From: Streptomyces capillispiralis | GTDB lineage: Bacteria > Actinomycetota > Actinomycetes > Streptomycetales > Streptomycetaceae | DNA: 64,000 bases | Assembly: GCF_007829875.1 (NCBI RefSeq) | Contig: NZ_VIWV01000001.1 | Location: forward strand, 5,860,501-5,924,500 | Direction of reading: 5' to 3' | Part shown: positions 42,269 to 50,360 of the stretch, piece after piece | How the letters are laid out: every line of letters starts with the position of its first letter | Numbering within the stretch: the stretch's first letter is position 1 | The notes under the pieces: model-generated | What the model was told of the DNA's origin: nothing | Databases searched by the model: none | Seen by the model: only the letters and a program-made list of their open reading frames with translations | Program-made: the position numbers and the translations under genes

Positions 42269-43333
42269 ATGAGCGCTGTGACCCCCGCTGGAGGCGACAA
42301 CGCGGCGGGCCGCTCCTGGCCCGCCCTGCTGAACGGACTGCTGGACGGCCGCGACCTGTCCGCCGACGACACCGCCTGGGCGATGGACCTGATCATGCGC
42401 GGGGAGGCGACCGACGCGCAGATCGCCGGGTTCGCGGTCTCCCTGCGGGCCAAGGGCGAGACCGTCGAGGAGATCAGCGGCTGCGTACGGGCGCTGTACG
42501 ACCACGCCAACGTGATCGAGGTGCCCGGGGCCACCGTCGACATCGTCGGCACCGGCGGCGACGGCGCGAAGACGGTGAACATCTCCACCATGTCCTCGAT
42601 CGTCGTGGCCGGCACCGGCGCGAAGGTCGTCAAGCACGGCAACCGGGCCGCGTCCTCCGCGTCCGGCGCCTCCGACGTCCTGGAGAAACTCGGCGTCAAC
42701 CTGGAGCTGACCCCGCGGCGGGTCGCCGAGGTCGCCGAGGAGGCCGGCATCACCTTCTGCTTCGCGGTGAAGTTCCACCCGGCGCTGCGCCACGTGGCCG
42801 CCGCGCGCGGCCAGCTCGGCATCCGCACGGTGTTCAACTTCCTCGGCCCGCTGGCCAACCCGGCCCGCGTCAGGGCCCAGGCGGTCGGCGTGGCCGACCC
42901 GCGGATGGCCCCGATCATGGCCGGTGTCTTCGCCGAGCGCGGCAACTCCACGCTGGTGTTCCGCGGTGACGACGGCCTGGACGAGCTGACCACCACCGCC
43001 ACCTCCCGGGTGTGGGTGGTCCGGGACGGCAAGGTCGAGGAGCAGACCTTCGACCCGCGCGAGGTCGGCATCGAGCTGGTGCCCGTGGAGGCCCTGCGCG
43101 GCGCCGACGCCTCCTACAACGCGGAGGTCGCCCGGCGGCTGCTGGACGGCGAGCCGGGCCCCGTGCGGGACGCGGTGCTGCTGAACTCGGCGGCGGCGCT
43201 GGTCGCCCTGGAGCCGGGCTCCGGCTCCCTGGCGGAGCAGATCCGCGCCGGCATGGCGCAGGCGGCCGAGGCGATCGACTCGGGAGCCGCCCGGCGGGTC
43301 CTGGAGCGCTGGGTGGCCGTCAGCAACGCGTAG
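42269..43333 (+). CDS. trpD: Anthranilate phosphoribosyltransferase
   Basis: The 354-aa enzyme transfers phosphoribose from PRPP to anthranilate in tryptophan synthesis. The PRPP and anthranilate motifs are intact: DIVGTGGDGAKTVNIST (about 91-107), KHGNRAASSASGASDVLE and FNFLGPLANPARV. ATG at 42269 follows AGGAG. It stands alone, away from other trp genes, next to the qcr operon as in mycobacteria. No attenuator leader is visible. Confidence 0.96.
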   Translation: MSAVTPAGGDNAAGRSWPALLNGLLDGRDLSADDTAWAMDLIMRGEATDAQIAGFAVSLRAKGETVEEISGCVRALYDHANVIEVPGATVDIVGTGGDGAKTVNISTMSSIVVAGTGAKVVKHGNRAASSASGASDVLEKLGVNLELTPRRVAEVAEEAGITFCFAVKFHPALRHVAAARGQLGIRTVFNFLGPLANPARVRAQAVGVADPRMAPIMAGVFAERGNSTLVFRGDDGLDELTTTATSRVWVVRDGKVEEQTFDPREVGIELVPVEALRGADASYNAEVARRLLDGEPGPVRDAVLLNSAAALVALEPGSGSLAEQIRAGMAQAAEAIDSGAARRVLERWVAVSNA

Positions 43334-43349
43334 CCCCCCGCCGGGAGTC

Positions 43350-43405
43350 GTCCCGCGAAGTCTCGCGATGATGTCCCGCGATCCGGACACGGGTTGCGGG
43401 ACATC
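43350..43405. promoter_or_regulatory. Three GTCCCGC boxes around the -35 of the riboswitch transcript
   Basis: GTCCCGCGA occurs at 43350-43358 and 43373-43381, and its inverse GCGGGAC at 43396-43402. The last two extend to a perfect 10-bp inverted repeat (43370-43379 with 43396-43405) overlapping the predicted -35. It could be a repressor site or, for the incoming trpD transcript, a terminator stem. Confidence 0.5.
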
Positions 43406-43423
43406 GATCATTTCGCGTACGTT
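43394..43423 (+). promoter_or_regulatory. Promoter of the SAM-riboswitch transcript
   Basis: TTGCGG (43394-43399), an 18-nt spacer and TACGTT (43418-43423) place transcription start near 43430, right at the beginning of the riboswitch. Confidence 0.6.
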
Positions 43424-43431
43424 CCTGCCCA

Positions 43432-43543
43432 GGTCATGAGTGACAGCCATCAGGCCCCGGCCGGCTGTCCGGCAACCCTCCGTCCGTGGCGGGGTGCCCC
43501 GGGTGAAGACAAGGCCGTGCGCAGCAAGGCGCACGGCAAGCGC
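43432..43543 (+). ncRNA. SAM-IV riboswitch
   Basis: The sequence matches the SAM-IV (SAM-I clan) consensus as I know it: GGTCATGAGTG at the 5' side, a long helix with arms GACAGCC and GGCTGTC, then CCGGCAACCCTCC, GGCGGGGTGCC and CCGGGTGAAGAC closing the core. A GCCGTGCGC / GCGCACGGC hairpin follows (43513-43536), as in the extended 3' part of this class. It lies in the 378-nt gap between trpD and the PLP-enzyme gene and would repress that gene when S-adenosylmethionine is abundant. The 3' limit is approximate. A search with the Rfam SAM-IV model would settle the class. Confidence 0.85.
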
Positions 43544-43567
43544 GGACCCCTCGTGAGCCAGGGGTCC
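43544..43567 (+). promoter_or_regulatory. Hairpin downstream of the riboswitch (possible expression platform)
   Basis: GGACCCCT and AGGGGTCC form a perfect 8-bp stem with an 8-nt loop immediately after the riboswitch. It may be the switching element, acting on transcription or on access to the ribosome site of the small ORF that follows. Confidence 0.5.
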
Positions 43568-43587
43568 TGGTCGTCGAGGAGCCTTCC

Positions 43588-43608
43588 GTGAGCAAGCGAA
43601 TGCGCTAG
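43588..43608 (+). CDS. Six-codon upstream ORF (leader peptide MSKRMR)
   Basis: GTG at 43588 is preceded by GAGGAG (43576-43581) with 6-nt spacing, a better ribosome binding site than many genes here, and stops at TAG 43606-43608. The peptide would be MSKRMR: two Met (one the initiator) and three basic residues. It lies between the SAM riboswitch and the PLP-enzyme gene, 103 nt before that gene's start. A regulatory, translated leader is plausible; there is no direct evidence of translation. Confidence 0.45.
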   Translation: MSKRMR

Positions 43609-43711
43609 GGCCGCAGAGCCCCGCCTCCGCACACCCTTTTCTCCTTCCCCACCGTGCTTGAGCGCCCAGCGCTCGCGCGGGGATTCCGCCTGCCTCACCG
43701 GGAGTTCCGCC

Positions 43712-45085
43712 ATGTCCGTCGCCACCGCTGCCGCCGACCAGTCCGTTTGTGCCCCGCTGCCCGTTCTGGGGCGGGATGTCACCGTCCCGCTGGTCACCGG
43801 CGGCGAGGTCACCTACGCCGCCCTCGACTACGCGGCCAGCGCGCCCGCCCTCCAGCGCGTCTGGGACGACGTGGCCGCGTACGCGCCGTACTACGGCAGC
43901 GTCCACCGGGGCGCCGGATACCTCTCGCAGCTCTCCACCGACCTGTTCGAGAACGCCCGCCGGACCGTCGGCGAGTTCCTCGGCTGCCGCACCGGAGACC
44001 AGGTCGTCTTCACCCGGTCCACCACCGACTCCCTCAACCTGCTCGCCGGCGCCCTCCCGGAGGGCTGCGAGGTCTTCGTCTTCGAGACCGAGCACCACGC
44101 CTCCCTGCTGCCCTGGCGCGGTGCCCGCGTCACCTGCCTCGACGCCCCGGACAGCCCGCGCCGGGCCGTGGAGACCCTGGAGCGCGCCCTCGCCGGCCGC
44201 GATCCGCACGGGCCCGCCCTGGTCTGCGTCACCGGCGCCTCCAACGTCACCGGCGAGCTGTGGCCGGTACGGGAACTGGCCGCCGCCGCCCACGCGCACG
44301 GCGCCCGGATTGTGCTGGACGCCGCCCAGCTCGCCCCGCACCACCCGGTGAGCGTCCGCGAACTCGACGTCGACTGGGTGGCGTTCAGCGGGCACAAGCT
44401 GTACGCGCCCTTCGGCTCCGGTGTGCTGGCCGGCCGCGCCGACTGGCTGCGCCGGGCCGAGCCCTACCTCGCGGGCGGCGGCGCGAGCCGCAGCGTCACC
44501 CGGCGCGCGGACGGGGGAGTGGACGTGGAGTGGCACGACGGCGCCGCCCGCCACGAGGCCGGCTCGCCCAACGTCATCGGTGCGTACGCCATCGCCTCCG
44601 CCTGCAAGGCGCTCACCGAGGCCGGGTTCGACACCCTGACCGCCCGCGAGGAGCAGCTGATCCGCACCGTGCGCGAGGGGCTGGCGGACGTGCCCGAGGT
44701 GCGGTTCCTGTCGCTGTTCGGGGACGACGCCCCGCGGGTGGGCGTGCTCTCCTTCGTCGTCGAGGGCTGGAACAGCTCCCACTTCGCCGCCGCGCTGTCC
44801 GCCGAGTACGGCATCGGCGTGCGGGACGGGCTGTTCTGCGCGCACCCGCTGGTGCGCACGCTGCTCGGCAGCGACCCGCAGAGCCAGGGCGAGTGCGGGG
44901 CCCCCGAGGCGGCGCCCGGTGAGAAGTCCCTGAACGCGATCCGGGTCAGCTTCGGCGCGGGCACGCCGGACGAGCATGTCGAACGGTTCGTCCGGGCGGT
45001 GCGCGAGCTGGTGGCCGAGGGCGCCCGCTGGACCTACCGCACGGAGGACGGGCGCTGCGTGCCGGACACGTCCGACCGGGTCTGA
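43712..45085 (+). CDS. Class V aminotransferase-fold PLP enzyme, SufS/cysteine-desulfurase-like
   Basis: The 457-aa enzyme has the class V PLP fold with the Schiff-base lysine K229 (FSGHKLYAPFG), VLDAAQLAPHHP before it, and a cysteine at C376 in GVRDGLFCAHPL, corresponding to the catalytic loop Cys of SufS-type desulfurases (RxGxxCA). EHHASLLPW near residue 127 also fits. It probably acts on cysteine, cystathionine-like or selenocysteine-like substrates. Control by a SAM-IV riboswitch ties it to methionine/cysteine sulfur flow rather than general Fe-S assembly. ATG at 43712 follows GGGAG at 7 nt. Confidence 0.88.
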   Translation: MSVATAAADQSVCAPLPVLGRDVTVPLVTGGEVTYAALDYAASAPALQRVWDDVAAYAPYYGSVHRGAGYLSQLSTDLFENARRTVGEFLGCRTGDQVVFTRSTTDSLNLLAGALPEGCEVFVFETEHHASLLPWRGARVTCLDAPDSPRRAVETLERALAGRDPHGPALVCVTGASNVTGELWPVRELAAAAHAHGARIVLDAAQLAPHHPVSVRELDVDWVAFSGHKLYAPFGSGVLAGRADWLRRAEPYLAGGGASRSVTRRADGGVDVEWHDGAARHEAGSPNVIGAYAIASACKALTEAGFDTLTAREEQLIRTVREGLADVPEVRFLSLFGDDAPRVGVLSFVVEGWNSSHFAAALSAEYGIGVRDGLFCAHPLVRTLLGSDPQSQGECGAPEAAPGEKSLNAIRVSFGAGTPDEHVERFVRAVRELVAEGARWTYRTEDGRCVPDTSDRV

Positions 45086-45096
45086 GCCCCGCCCTC

Positions 45097-45117
45097 CCGG
45101 GGGCCTGCCGCCCCCGG
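45097..45117. terminator. Terminator between the PLP enzyme and glycerate kinase genes
   Basis: CCGGGGGC and GCCCCCGG form a perfect 8-bp stem with a 5-nt loop in the 63-nt gap between converging genes. Confidence 0.7.
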
Positions 45118-45148
45118 ACCCCGCTTCGGCCCCGAAGGGGCCTCGTCC

Positions 45149-46357
45149 TCACACGCCGGAGGGGCTGAACTCGGCGCCTGCGGCGTCCGGGGCGGGCGCG
45201 CCGGCCGGTACGGGCAGCCGGGTGCCCAGGACGATCATGCGCAGGGCGCGTTCCGTCGCGTCCGTGAGGAGTTCCGCGCCGCGGACCAGGGCCTCCGTCA
45301 GGGCCATCGGGGCGGGCAGGATGCCGTGGCAGGCGTCCACGCCCGGCACCTCGTGCGCGCCCTCGCCGAGCGTCCCCGCCAGCGCCAGCACCGGCCGGCC
45401 GGACAGCTTGGCCCGGCGGGCCACCTCCGCCGGGACCTTGCCGCGCGGCGTCTGGTGGTCCAGGGCGCCCTCGGCGGTGACGACCAGGTCGGCGCGGGCC
45501 AGCCGGGCGTCCAGGTCCAGGTGGTCCAGCAGCACCTGGAAGCGGGGCAGGAGGGCCCCGCCCAGGGCGGCGAGTCCGGCGCCGAGCCCGCCGGAGGCGC
45601 CCGTGCCGGGGCCGTGGCGCAGATCGGTGCCGGTGACGGCGAGGTCCCGGGTCAGCACCCGCGCCCAGTTCTCCAGCCCCGCCGACAGCTCCTCGACCTG
45701 CGCCGGGGTCGCCCCCTTCTGCGGCCCGAACACCCGGGCCACGCCCCGCTCCCCGCACAGCACGTTGAACGGGTTGCAGGCGACGAGGAGGTCGATGTCC
45801 GCGAGGCGGGGGTCGAGCCCGGCCGGGTCGATGCGTGCCAGCCGGTGCAACTCGCGGCCGCCGCGCGGCAGTTCGAAGCCGTCCGCGTCCAGCAGCCGGG
45901 CCCCGAGGGCCTGGAGCGCGCCCGCGCCGCCGTCCGAGGTGCCCGAGTCGCCGCACCCCACCAGCACCCGCCGTACGCCCCGGTCGAGCGCGGCGCGGAT
46001 CAGCTCCCCCACGCCGTACGTGGTGGTGGCGCCCGGGTCGCGGCGGGTGCGCGGGACCAGGGAGAGGCCCGCGACCGCCGCCATCTCCACGACCGCCGTG
46101 TCCCCGGAGCCGAGCAGCGCGAAGTGGGTGCCGACGGGTTCGCCGACCGGGCCGGTCGCGGCCAGCTCGACCAGCCGGCCGCCGGTCGCCGCGGCCAGCG
46201 CGGAGGCCGTTCCCTCACCGCCGTCCACCAGCGGGATGCGGTCGATCTCGGCGTCCGGCAGGACCCGGCGCACGCCCGCCGCGATCGCGTCGGCGGCGGC
46301 CGGGGCGGAGAGCGACTCCTTGAAGCCGCTGGGGGCTACGACGACACGGCTGAGCAT
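45149..46357 (-). CDS. Glycerate kinase (GarK/GlxK type)
   Basis: The 402-aa kinase phosphorylates D-glycerate. Family motifs are APSGFKESLSAPAAADAIA at the N-terminus, PLVDGGEGTASAL, GCGDSGTSDGGAGALQALG and VFGPQKGATPAQVEEL. ATG at 46357 follows AAGGAG at 6 nt. It is 54 nt downstream of the SLC13 transporter gene and probably cotranscribed, suggesting uptake of an organic acid feeding into glycerate metabolism. A glycerate kinase gene is also in the M. tuberculosis neighbourhood (Rv2205c). Confidence 0.94.
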   Translation of the reverse strand: MLSRVVVAPSGFKESLSAPAAADAIAAGVRRVLPDAEIDRIPLVDGGEGTASALAAATGGRLVELAATGPVGEPVGTHFALLGSGDTAVVEMAAVAGLSLVPRTRRDPGATTTYGVGELIRAALDRGVRRVLVGCGDSGTSDGGAGALQALGARLLDADGFELPRGGRELHRLARIDPAGLDPRLADIDLLVACNPFNVLCGERGVARVFGPQKGATPAQVEELSAGLENWARVLTRDLAVTGTDLRHGPGTGASGGLGAGLAALGGALLPRFQVLLDHLDLDARLARADLVVTAEGALDHQTPRGKVPAEVARRAKLSGRPVLALAGTLGEGAHEVPGVDACHGILPAPMALTEALVRGAELLTDATERALRMIVLGTRLPVPAGAPAPDAAGAEFSPSGV

Positions 46358-46411
46358 GGTGGACTCCTTGCGGTCGGGCCCCGGCGGTCCGGGGCCTCGG
46401 TGGTACGGGTG

Positions 46412-47827
46412 TCAGCGGGTGACGGGCACGCCGAGCAGCGGCCACACCGCGACGGCGAACAGCAGGACCAGCGCGGCCGTCAGCGGTGCGAGCACGGCGG
46501 ACAGCCGCAACAGGTCGCGCGGGGTGTAGGTGGGGGTGCCGGGCAGGTCCGCGAAGAGCGTCACCGGCTTCGCGGAGGCCGGCAGCGTGTGGCAGAAGCC
46601 CGCCGCCGCGGTGGAGGCGAGCGCCGCCGCGACCGGGTTCACCCCGGCGCCCACGGCCGCCGCGACCACCAGCGGCACCAGTACGGAGGAGCGGGCGGAA
46701 CGGGACTGCAGGACCAGGTGGGCCGCCGTGCTCACCGCGATCACGACCGCCAGGAACAGCACCGGTGTGATCCCCGACGGCATCCCGCCGACCAGCCACC
46801 TCGCCGCGCCCGACTCGGCGAGCGCCACGCCCATCGCCATGGTGGCCGCCATGAACAGCAGCAGCGACCAGGGCACCGTCCTCAGCGCGTCCTTCAGCCG
46901 TACGGTGCCCAGAGCCGGCGAGGCGGCGACGACCGCGCCGATCAGCGCGACCACGGCCGGCGGCACCCGGTGCAGCGGCTCGCTGCACCACAGGGCGACG
47001 ACGGTGGCCAGCAGCAGCGCGCAGCGCTTCTCGGCCTGGGTCCAGGGACCGGTGACCGGGCGGTCGCTGTGCCGCTGGATCTCCTCGGCGGTGATGTGCA
47101 CCGGGCCCGCGCGGTCCGCGCGCCGGGTGGTGGTCAGCAGGACGGCCTCGGCGGCGAGGTGGGAGGAGGCCACGGCCAGCGGCAGCCCGAGCAGCAGCCA
47201 CTCGGTGAAGCCGACCCGTTCCCCGGTGGCCTCCCACAGCACCGACACGGTGATCAGATGCGCGCCGGCGCCGATCAGGGTCGCCACCGCCGACAGGAGG
47301 ATCACGGTGGGGAACAGCAGCGCCAGCATCACCACCAGCCGCTTCCGGTCGGCGAGGGCCTTGGCGAGGGCGAGGAACACCGGCAGAGCCAGCGCCGCCC
47401 GGCCCGAGGTGGCGGGCACCGCGAACGCGGTGACGACCAGTGCGGCGGTCGTCAGGTGCGTCAACTGCCGTACCGTACGCGCCCCGCCGACCAGGAAGGC
47501 GGCCGCGCGGCCCGCGAGCCCGGTCCTGGCCACCGCGGCGGCGAGGACGAACGCGCAGATCAGCAGCCACACCGTGGAGTCGCCCAGGGTGCCGAACAGG
47601 GTGTCGCTGCTGATCACCCCGGTCACCGTCAGCGCCAGTCCGGCGCCCAGCGCGATGTACGTGTCGTCGATCGGCGTACCGATCCAGGCGCAGGTCGCCA
47701 GCGCGAACACGGCGAGGGTGACCCGCGCGTCCCCGCTCAGGCCGGGGAAGTTGCCGGGCACCGCGAGCAGCGCGCACAGCGACAGGGCCACGCACAGGGC
47801 CGCGGTCAGTCGGGGATTCAGGCTCAC
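46412..47827 (-). CDS. SLC13/DASS-family transporter
   Basis: The 471-aa membrane protein has about 11-12 hydrophobic segments in two inverted halves and features of the divalent anion:sodium symporter family (LGDSTVWLLICAFVLAAAV, PATSGRAALALPVF, FCHTLPASAKPVTLFADLPG). It should import a di- or tricarboxylate or similar anion. The start is the GTG at 47827. Its upstream region carries a 30-bp composite box nearly identical to one in front of the two-component operon, so the adjacent OmpR-type regulator probably controls it. Glycerate kinase follows. Confidence 0.88.
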   Translation of the reverse strand: MSLNPRLTAALCVALSLCALLAVPGNFPGLSGDARVTLAVFALATCAWIGTPIDDTYIALGAGLALTVTGVISSDTLFGTLGDSTVWLLICAFVLAAAVARTGLAGRAAAFLVGGARTVRQLTHLTTAALVVTAFAVPATSGRAALALPVFLALAKALADRKRLVVMLALLFPTVILLSAVATLIGAGAHLITVSVLWEATGERVGFTEWLLLGLPLAVASSHLAAEAVLLTTTRRADRAGPVHITAEEIQRHSDRPVTGPWTQAEKRCALLLATVVALWCSEPLHRVPPAVVALIGAVVAASPALGTVRLKDALRTVPWSLLLFMAATMAMGVALAESGAARWLVGGMPSGITPVLFLAVVIAVSTAAHLVLQSRSARSSVLVPLVVAAAVGAGVNPVAAALASTAAAGFCHTLPASAKPVTLFADLPGTPTYTPRDLLRLSAVLAPLTAALVLLFAVAVWPLLGVPVTR

Positions 47828-47860
47828 GTCATCGAGGATTCACCGGCGCCGTGAGCCGTC

Positions 47861-47890
47861 GATGAGCCGGAGATGAAGGGAACTTCACCC
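47861..47890. promoter_or_regulatory. Composite regulator box upstream of the SLC13 gene
   Basis: On the plus strand the elements are GATGAG, 5 nt, GATGAAG, 4 nt, CTTCACCC. The two direct repeats are 11 bp apart, the usual period for OmpR-family regulators. The box ends 33 nt before the start codon at 47827. The same arrangement occurs at 50361-50390 with the same 33-nt distance to its gene. Confidence 0.75.
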
Positions 47891-47918
47891 AAGGCGCGGC
47901 GGGGGCCGGCCGGCGCCG

Positions 47919-48581
47919 TCAGCCCGGGAGGCGGTAGCCCATCCCGCGGACCGTCTCCACCTTGTCCGCGCCGAGCTTCTTGCGCAGCGCCCGCACGTAC
48001 ACGTCCACGATGTTGGAGCCCGGGTCGAAGTCGTAGCCCCACACGTGGGAGAGGATCTGCTCGCGGGAGAGTACCTGCCCGGGGTGCCTCAGGAACAGTT
48101 CCAGGAGCACGAACTCACGGGCCGTCAGGTCGACCGTGCGGTCCGCCGCCCGTGCCCTGCGGGTCCTCAGGTCCAGGGTGAGGTCGCCCGACTTGAGCAC
48201 CGTCACCTCCGGCGCGCGGGCCGCCGTGCGCAGCCGCAGCCGCACCCGGGCGAGCAGTTCCTCGAAGCGGAACGGCTTGGTCATCCAGTCGTCGGCGCCG
48301 CCCTCCAGACCGGCCACCGTGTCCCGGACCGAGTCCCGCGCGGTCAGCACGATCACCGGGGTCGTCACCCGGGACTCGCGCAGCTCCCGCAGCACGGTGA
48401 AGCCGTCCCGGCCGGGCAGCCCGATGTCCAGTACGACCAGGTCGAAACCGCCGGTCAGCGCGTACTCGTAGCCCGCCTCGCCGTCGGGGACGACGGTGGT
48501 GGTGAAGCCGTTGGCGCGCAGGCCCTTCTCCACGAAGGACGCAATGCGCTCCTCGTCCTCGACGATCAGAATCCGGTTCAC
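47919..48581 (-). CDS. Response regulator, OmpR/PhoB family
   Basis: The 220-aa protein has a receiver domain (acidic pocket in IVEDEERIASF, phosphoacceptor Asp in LVVLDIGLPGRDG, Lys in WMTKPFRFEELLAR) and an OmpR winged helix (DLTAREFVLLELFLRHPGQV, VDVYVRALRKKLG, VRGMGYRLPG). The start is a GTG. The sensor kinase gene is 20 nt upstream in the same operon. The 11-bp-period direct repeats at 47861 and 50361 are the likely binding sites. Confidence 0.95.
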   Translation of the reverse strand: MNRILIVEDEERIASFVEKGLRANGFTTTVVPDGEAGYEYALTGGFDLVVLDIGLPGRDGFTVLRELRESRVTTPVIVLTARDSVRDTVAGLEGGADDWMTKPFRFEELLARVRLRLRTAARAPEVTVLKSGDLTLDLRTRRARAADRTVDLTAREFVLLELFLRHPGQVLSREQILSHVWGYDFDPGSNIVDVYVRALRKKLGADKVETVRGMGYRLPG

Positions 48582-48601
48582 GGATGTGCCTCTTCTTGTG
48601 C

Positions 48602-50014
48602 TCAGTCCAGCGTCAGTACGAAGGTGGCGCCGCCGCCCTCGGTGTCGTGCAGGCGGACCCGGCCGCCGTGGCCCTCCGCGATCGCCTTGACGATCGACAG
48701 GCCGAGGCCCGCGCCCGAGCCGCGCGCGCCGCGCCGGGCGGTGCCGCGCCGGAAGCGTTCGAAGATCAGCTCCCGGTCCTGCGGCCGGACACCGGGGCCG
48801 GAGTCGGCGACGTACAGCTCGATCCGGGAGCCCTCGGCGCGGGAGCCGATGCGGATGGTCTGGCCGGCGGTGGTGTGCTGCACCGCGTTCTGCGCCAGCT
48901 GCACCATGGCCTGGGTGATCCGCTGCGGGTCCAGTTCCGCCTCCCGGTCGGCTATGCCGGTGAGCTGCCAGTCGCGTTCGCCCAGGGTGCGGGCCTTGAC
49001 GTAGACGTCGGCGGTGAGTTCGGCGAGCTGCACCGGCTCGGGGGTGACGAAGTCGGGGCGCTCGGCCTTGGCGAGCAGCAGCAGGTCCTCCACGATGCGG
49101 CTCATCCGGTCCAGTTCGTCGGTGACGAGGCGGACGGTCTCCTCGCGTTCGGCCGGGTCGTCGCCCATCAGCTCCAGATGGCCGCGCACGATCGTGATGG
49201 GCGTGCGCAGCTCGTGGCCGGCGTCGTCGACGAACTGGCGCTGCGCGGCGAAGGCCCGCTCCAGACGGTCCAGCATCGCGTTGAACGTCTCGGCGAGGGC
49301 CGCGATGTCGTCACGGCCGCGCACCGGGATGCGCCGGGTGAGGTCCTGCTCGGTGAGCTGCGCGGCGGCGGTGCGCACCAGCCGTACGGGCTGGAGGATG
49401 CGTCCGGCGACCGCCCAGCCGATGCCGGTGGTCAGCAGCAGGCCGACCCCCGAGATGGCGAGCAGCACCCGGAACACCTCGTCCACCCGGGCCGCTTCCC
49501 GCTCGGGGTGGAAGGCGACGACGAACGCCGCCGCGGGCTCGCCGCCGCCCGCCGGGGCCACGGACACCTTGGCCCAGCGAATCTCCCCCTCGGGCCGGTG
49601 CAGCACCCCGGTGGGGTCGGGCGAGTCGAAGATGCGGCGCCGGGCGTCGGGGTCCCGGTGCAGCGGCAGGGCGACGGGCAGGTCGCGCGGCTGGGTGAGC
49701 TGCGCCGGGCCGCCGCTCGGCCGCGCCACCAGGCCGATCAGCTCCTCGTCCGGGTCGGCGTACTGCCGTTCCAGGAAGACCCGCAGCAGCCGGTCCGGAG
49801 CGGTGAAGGGCCGGCCGGTCTCCGGGTCGAAGCCGCGCTGCTCGAAGTTGGCGAACTCGCCGGTCTCCTGGGTGAGCAGGCCGTTGATCCGGTCGTCGAC
49901 GTCCCGCAGCAGGAAGGAGCGGGTGGTGGTGGCCACCGAGGCGAGCGCGACCGCCATGACGAACAGCAGCCAGAGCAGGATGCGGACCCGGGCGGAGATC
50001 CGCCGGCGCGGCAC
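48602..50014 (-). CDS. Sensor histidine kinase, HisKA/OmpR-partner type
   Basis: The 470-aa kinase has a first membrane segment (about 10-30), an extracytoplasmic domain of about 150 residues, a second segment (about 183-205), HAMP (AGRILQPVRLVRTAA...), HisKA with the phosphoacceptor in FVDDAGHELRTPITIVRGH and HATPase (QLAQNAVQHT, DSGPGV, GSGAGLGLSIVKAIAEGHGG). I start at the GTG at 50014, one base after the stop of the preceding small gene. A frame extends 27 codons upstream but overlaps that gene's acidic tail and reads low-complexity Thr/Arg. It phosphorylates the regulator encoded 20 nt downstream. Confidence 0.9.
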   Translation of the reverse strand: MPRRRISARVRILLWLLFVMAVALASVATTTRSFLLRDVDDRINGLLTQETGEFANFEQRGFDPETGRPFTAPDRLLRVFLERQYADPDEELIGLVARPSGGPAQLTQPRDLPVALPLHRDPDARRRIFDSPDPTGVLHRPEGEIRWAKVSVAPAGGGEPAAAFVVAFHPEREAARVDEVFRVLLAISGVGLLLTTGIGWAVAGRILQPVRLVRTAAAQLTEQDLTRRIPVRGRDDIAALAETFNAMLDRLERAFAAQRQFVDDAGHELRTPITIVRGHLELMGDDPAEREETVRLVTDELDRMSRIVEDLLLLAKAERPDFVTPEPVQLAELTADVYVKARTLGERDWQLTGIADREAELDPQRITQAMVQLAQNAVQHTTAGQTIRIGSRAEGSRIELYVADSGPGVRPQDRELIFERFRRGTARRGARGSGAGLGLSIVKAIAEGHGGRVRLHDTEGGGATFVLTLD

Positions 50015-50015
50015 G

Positions 50016-50327
50016 TCAGCCGTCGTCGCCCGGTCCGTCGTCCCCGCCGGGGCCGTCGTCCGAGTCCTGGCCGCGGTCGTCGTCATCGTCATCACCCGCC
50101 GGGCTGTCGGTCAGCGGAGGCCGGGAGACGACCTCGTCGCTCGGCGTGGGGTCGGGCCGCGTCGAGGGGGCCGTGGCGGAAGGGGTGGGCGAGCCGCTGT
50201 CCAGTTCGACCTGCGGCGGCACCTTGGGCGGCGCGGGGCTGTCGGAGAGCGCGAAGCTGGTCGCGGCGACGCCCAGCGGGATCAGTACGACGGCGGCCAG
50301 GGCCGCCATCCGGCGAGTGAAGACCAT
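50016..50327 (-). CDS. Small acidic secreted protein preceding the kinase gene
   Basis: The 103-aa protein has a signal peptide or N-terminal anchor (MVFTRRMAALAAVVLIPLGVAATSFAL) and a Pro/Ser/Thr-rich then strongly acidic tail (SPAGDDDDDDRGQDSDDG). It has no Cys or known fold. It is the first gene of the operon with the kinase and regulator, and its stop is 1 nt from the kinase start, so translation is coupled. It could be an accessory of the sensor or a cation-binding (Ca/Mg) surface protein; neither is shown. Confidence 0.75.
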   Translation of the reverse strand: MVFTRRMAALAAVVLIPLGVAATSFALSDSPAPPKVPPQVELDSGSPTPSATAPSTRPDPTPSDEVVSRPPLTDSPAGDDDDDDRGQDSDDGPGGDDGPGDDG

Positions 50328-50360
50328 GGCCCGAGCCTGCGGCCCGAACCGGACGGCCCG

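Noticed and set aside
43394..43591. 65-codon frame across the SAM riboswitch
   Set aside because: It is the translation of conserved riboswitch sequence without a ribosome binding site.
50015..50095. 27-codon N-terminal extension of the sensor kinase
   Set aside because: It overlaps the acidic tail of the secreted protein and reads Thr/Arg low complexity; the GTG at 50014 gives the normal kinase start right after that gene's stop.
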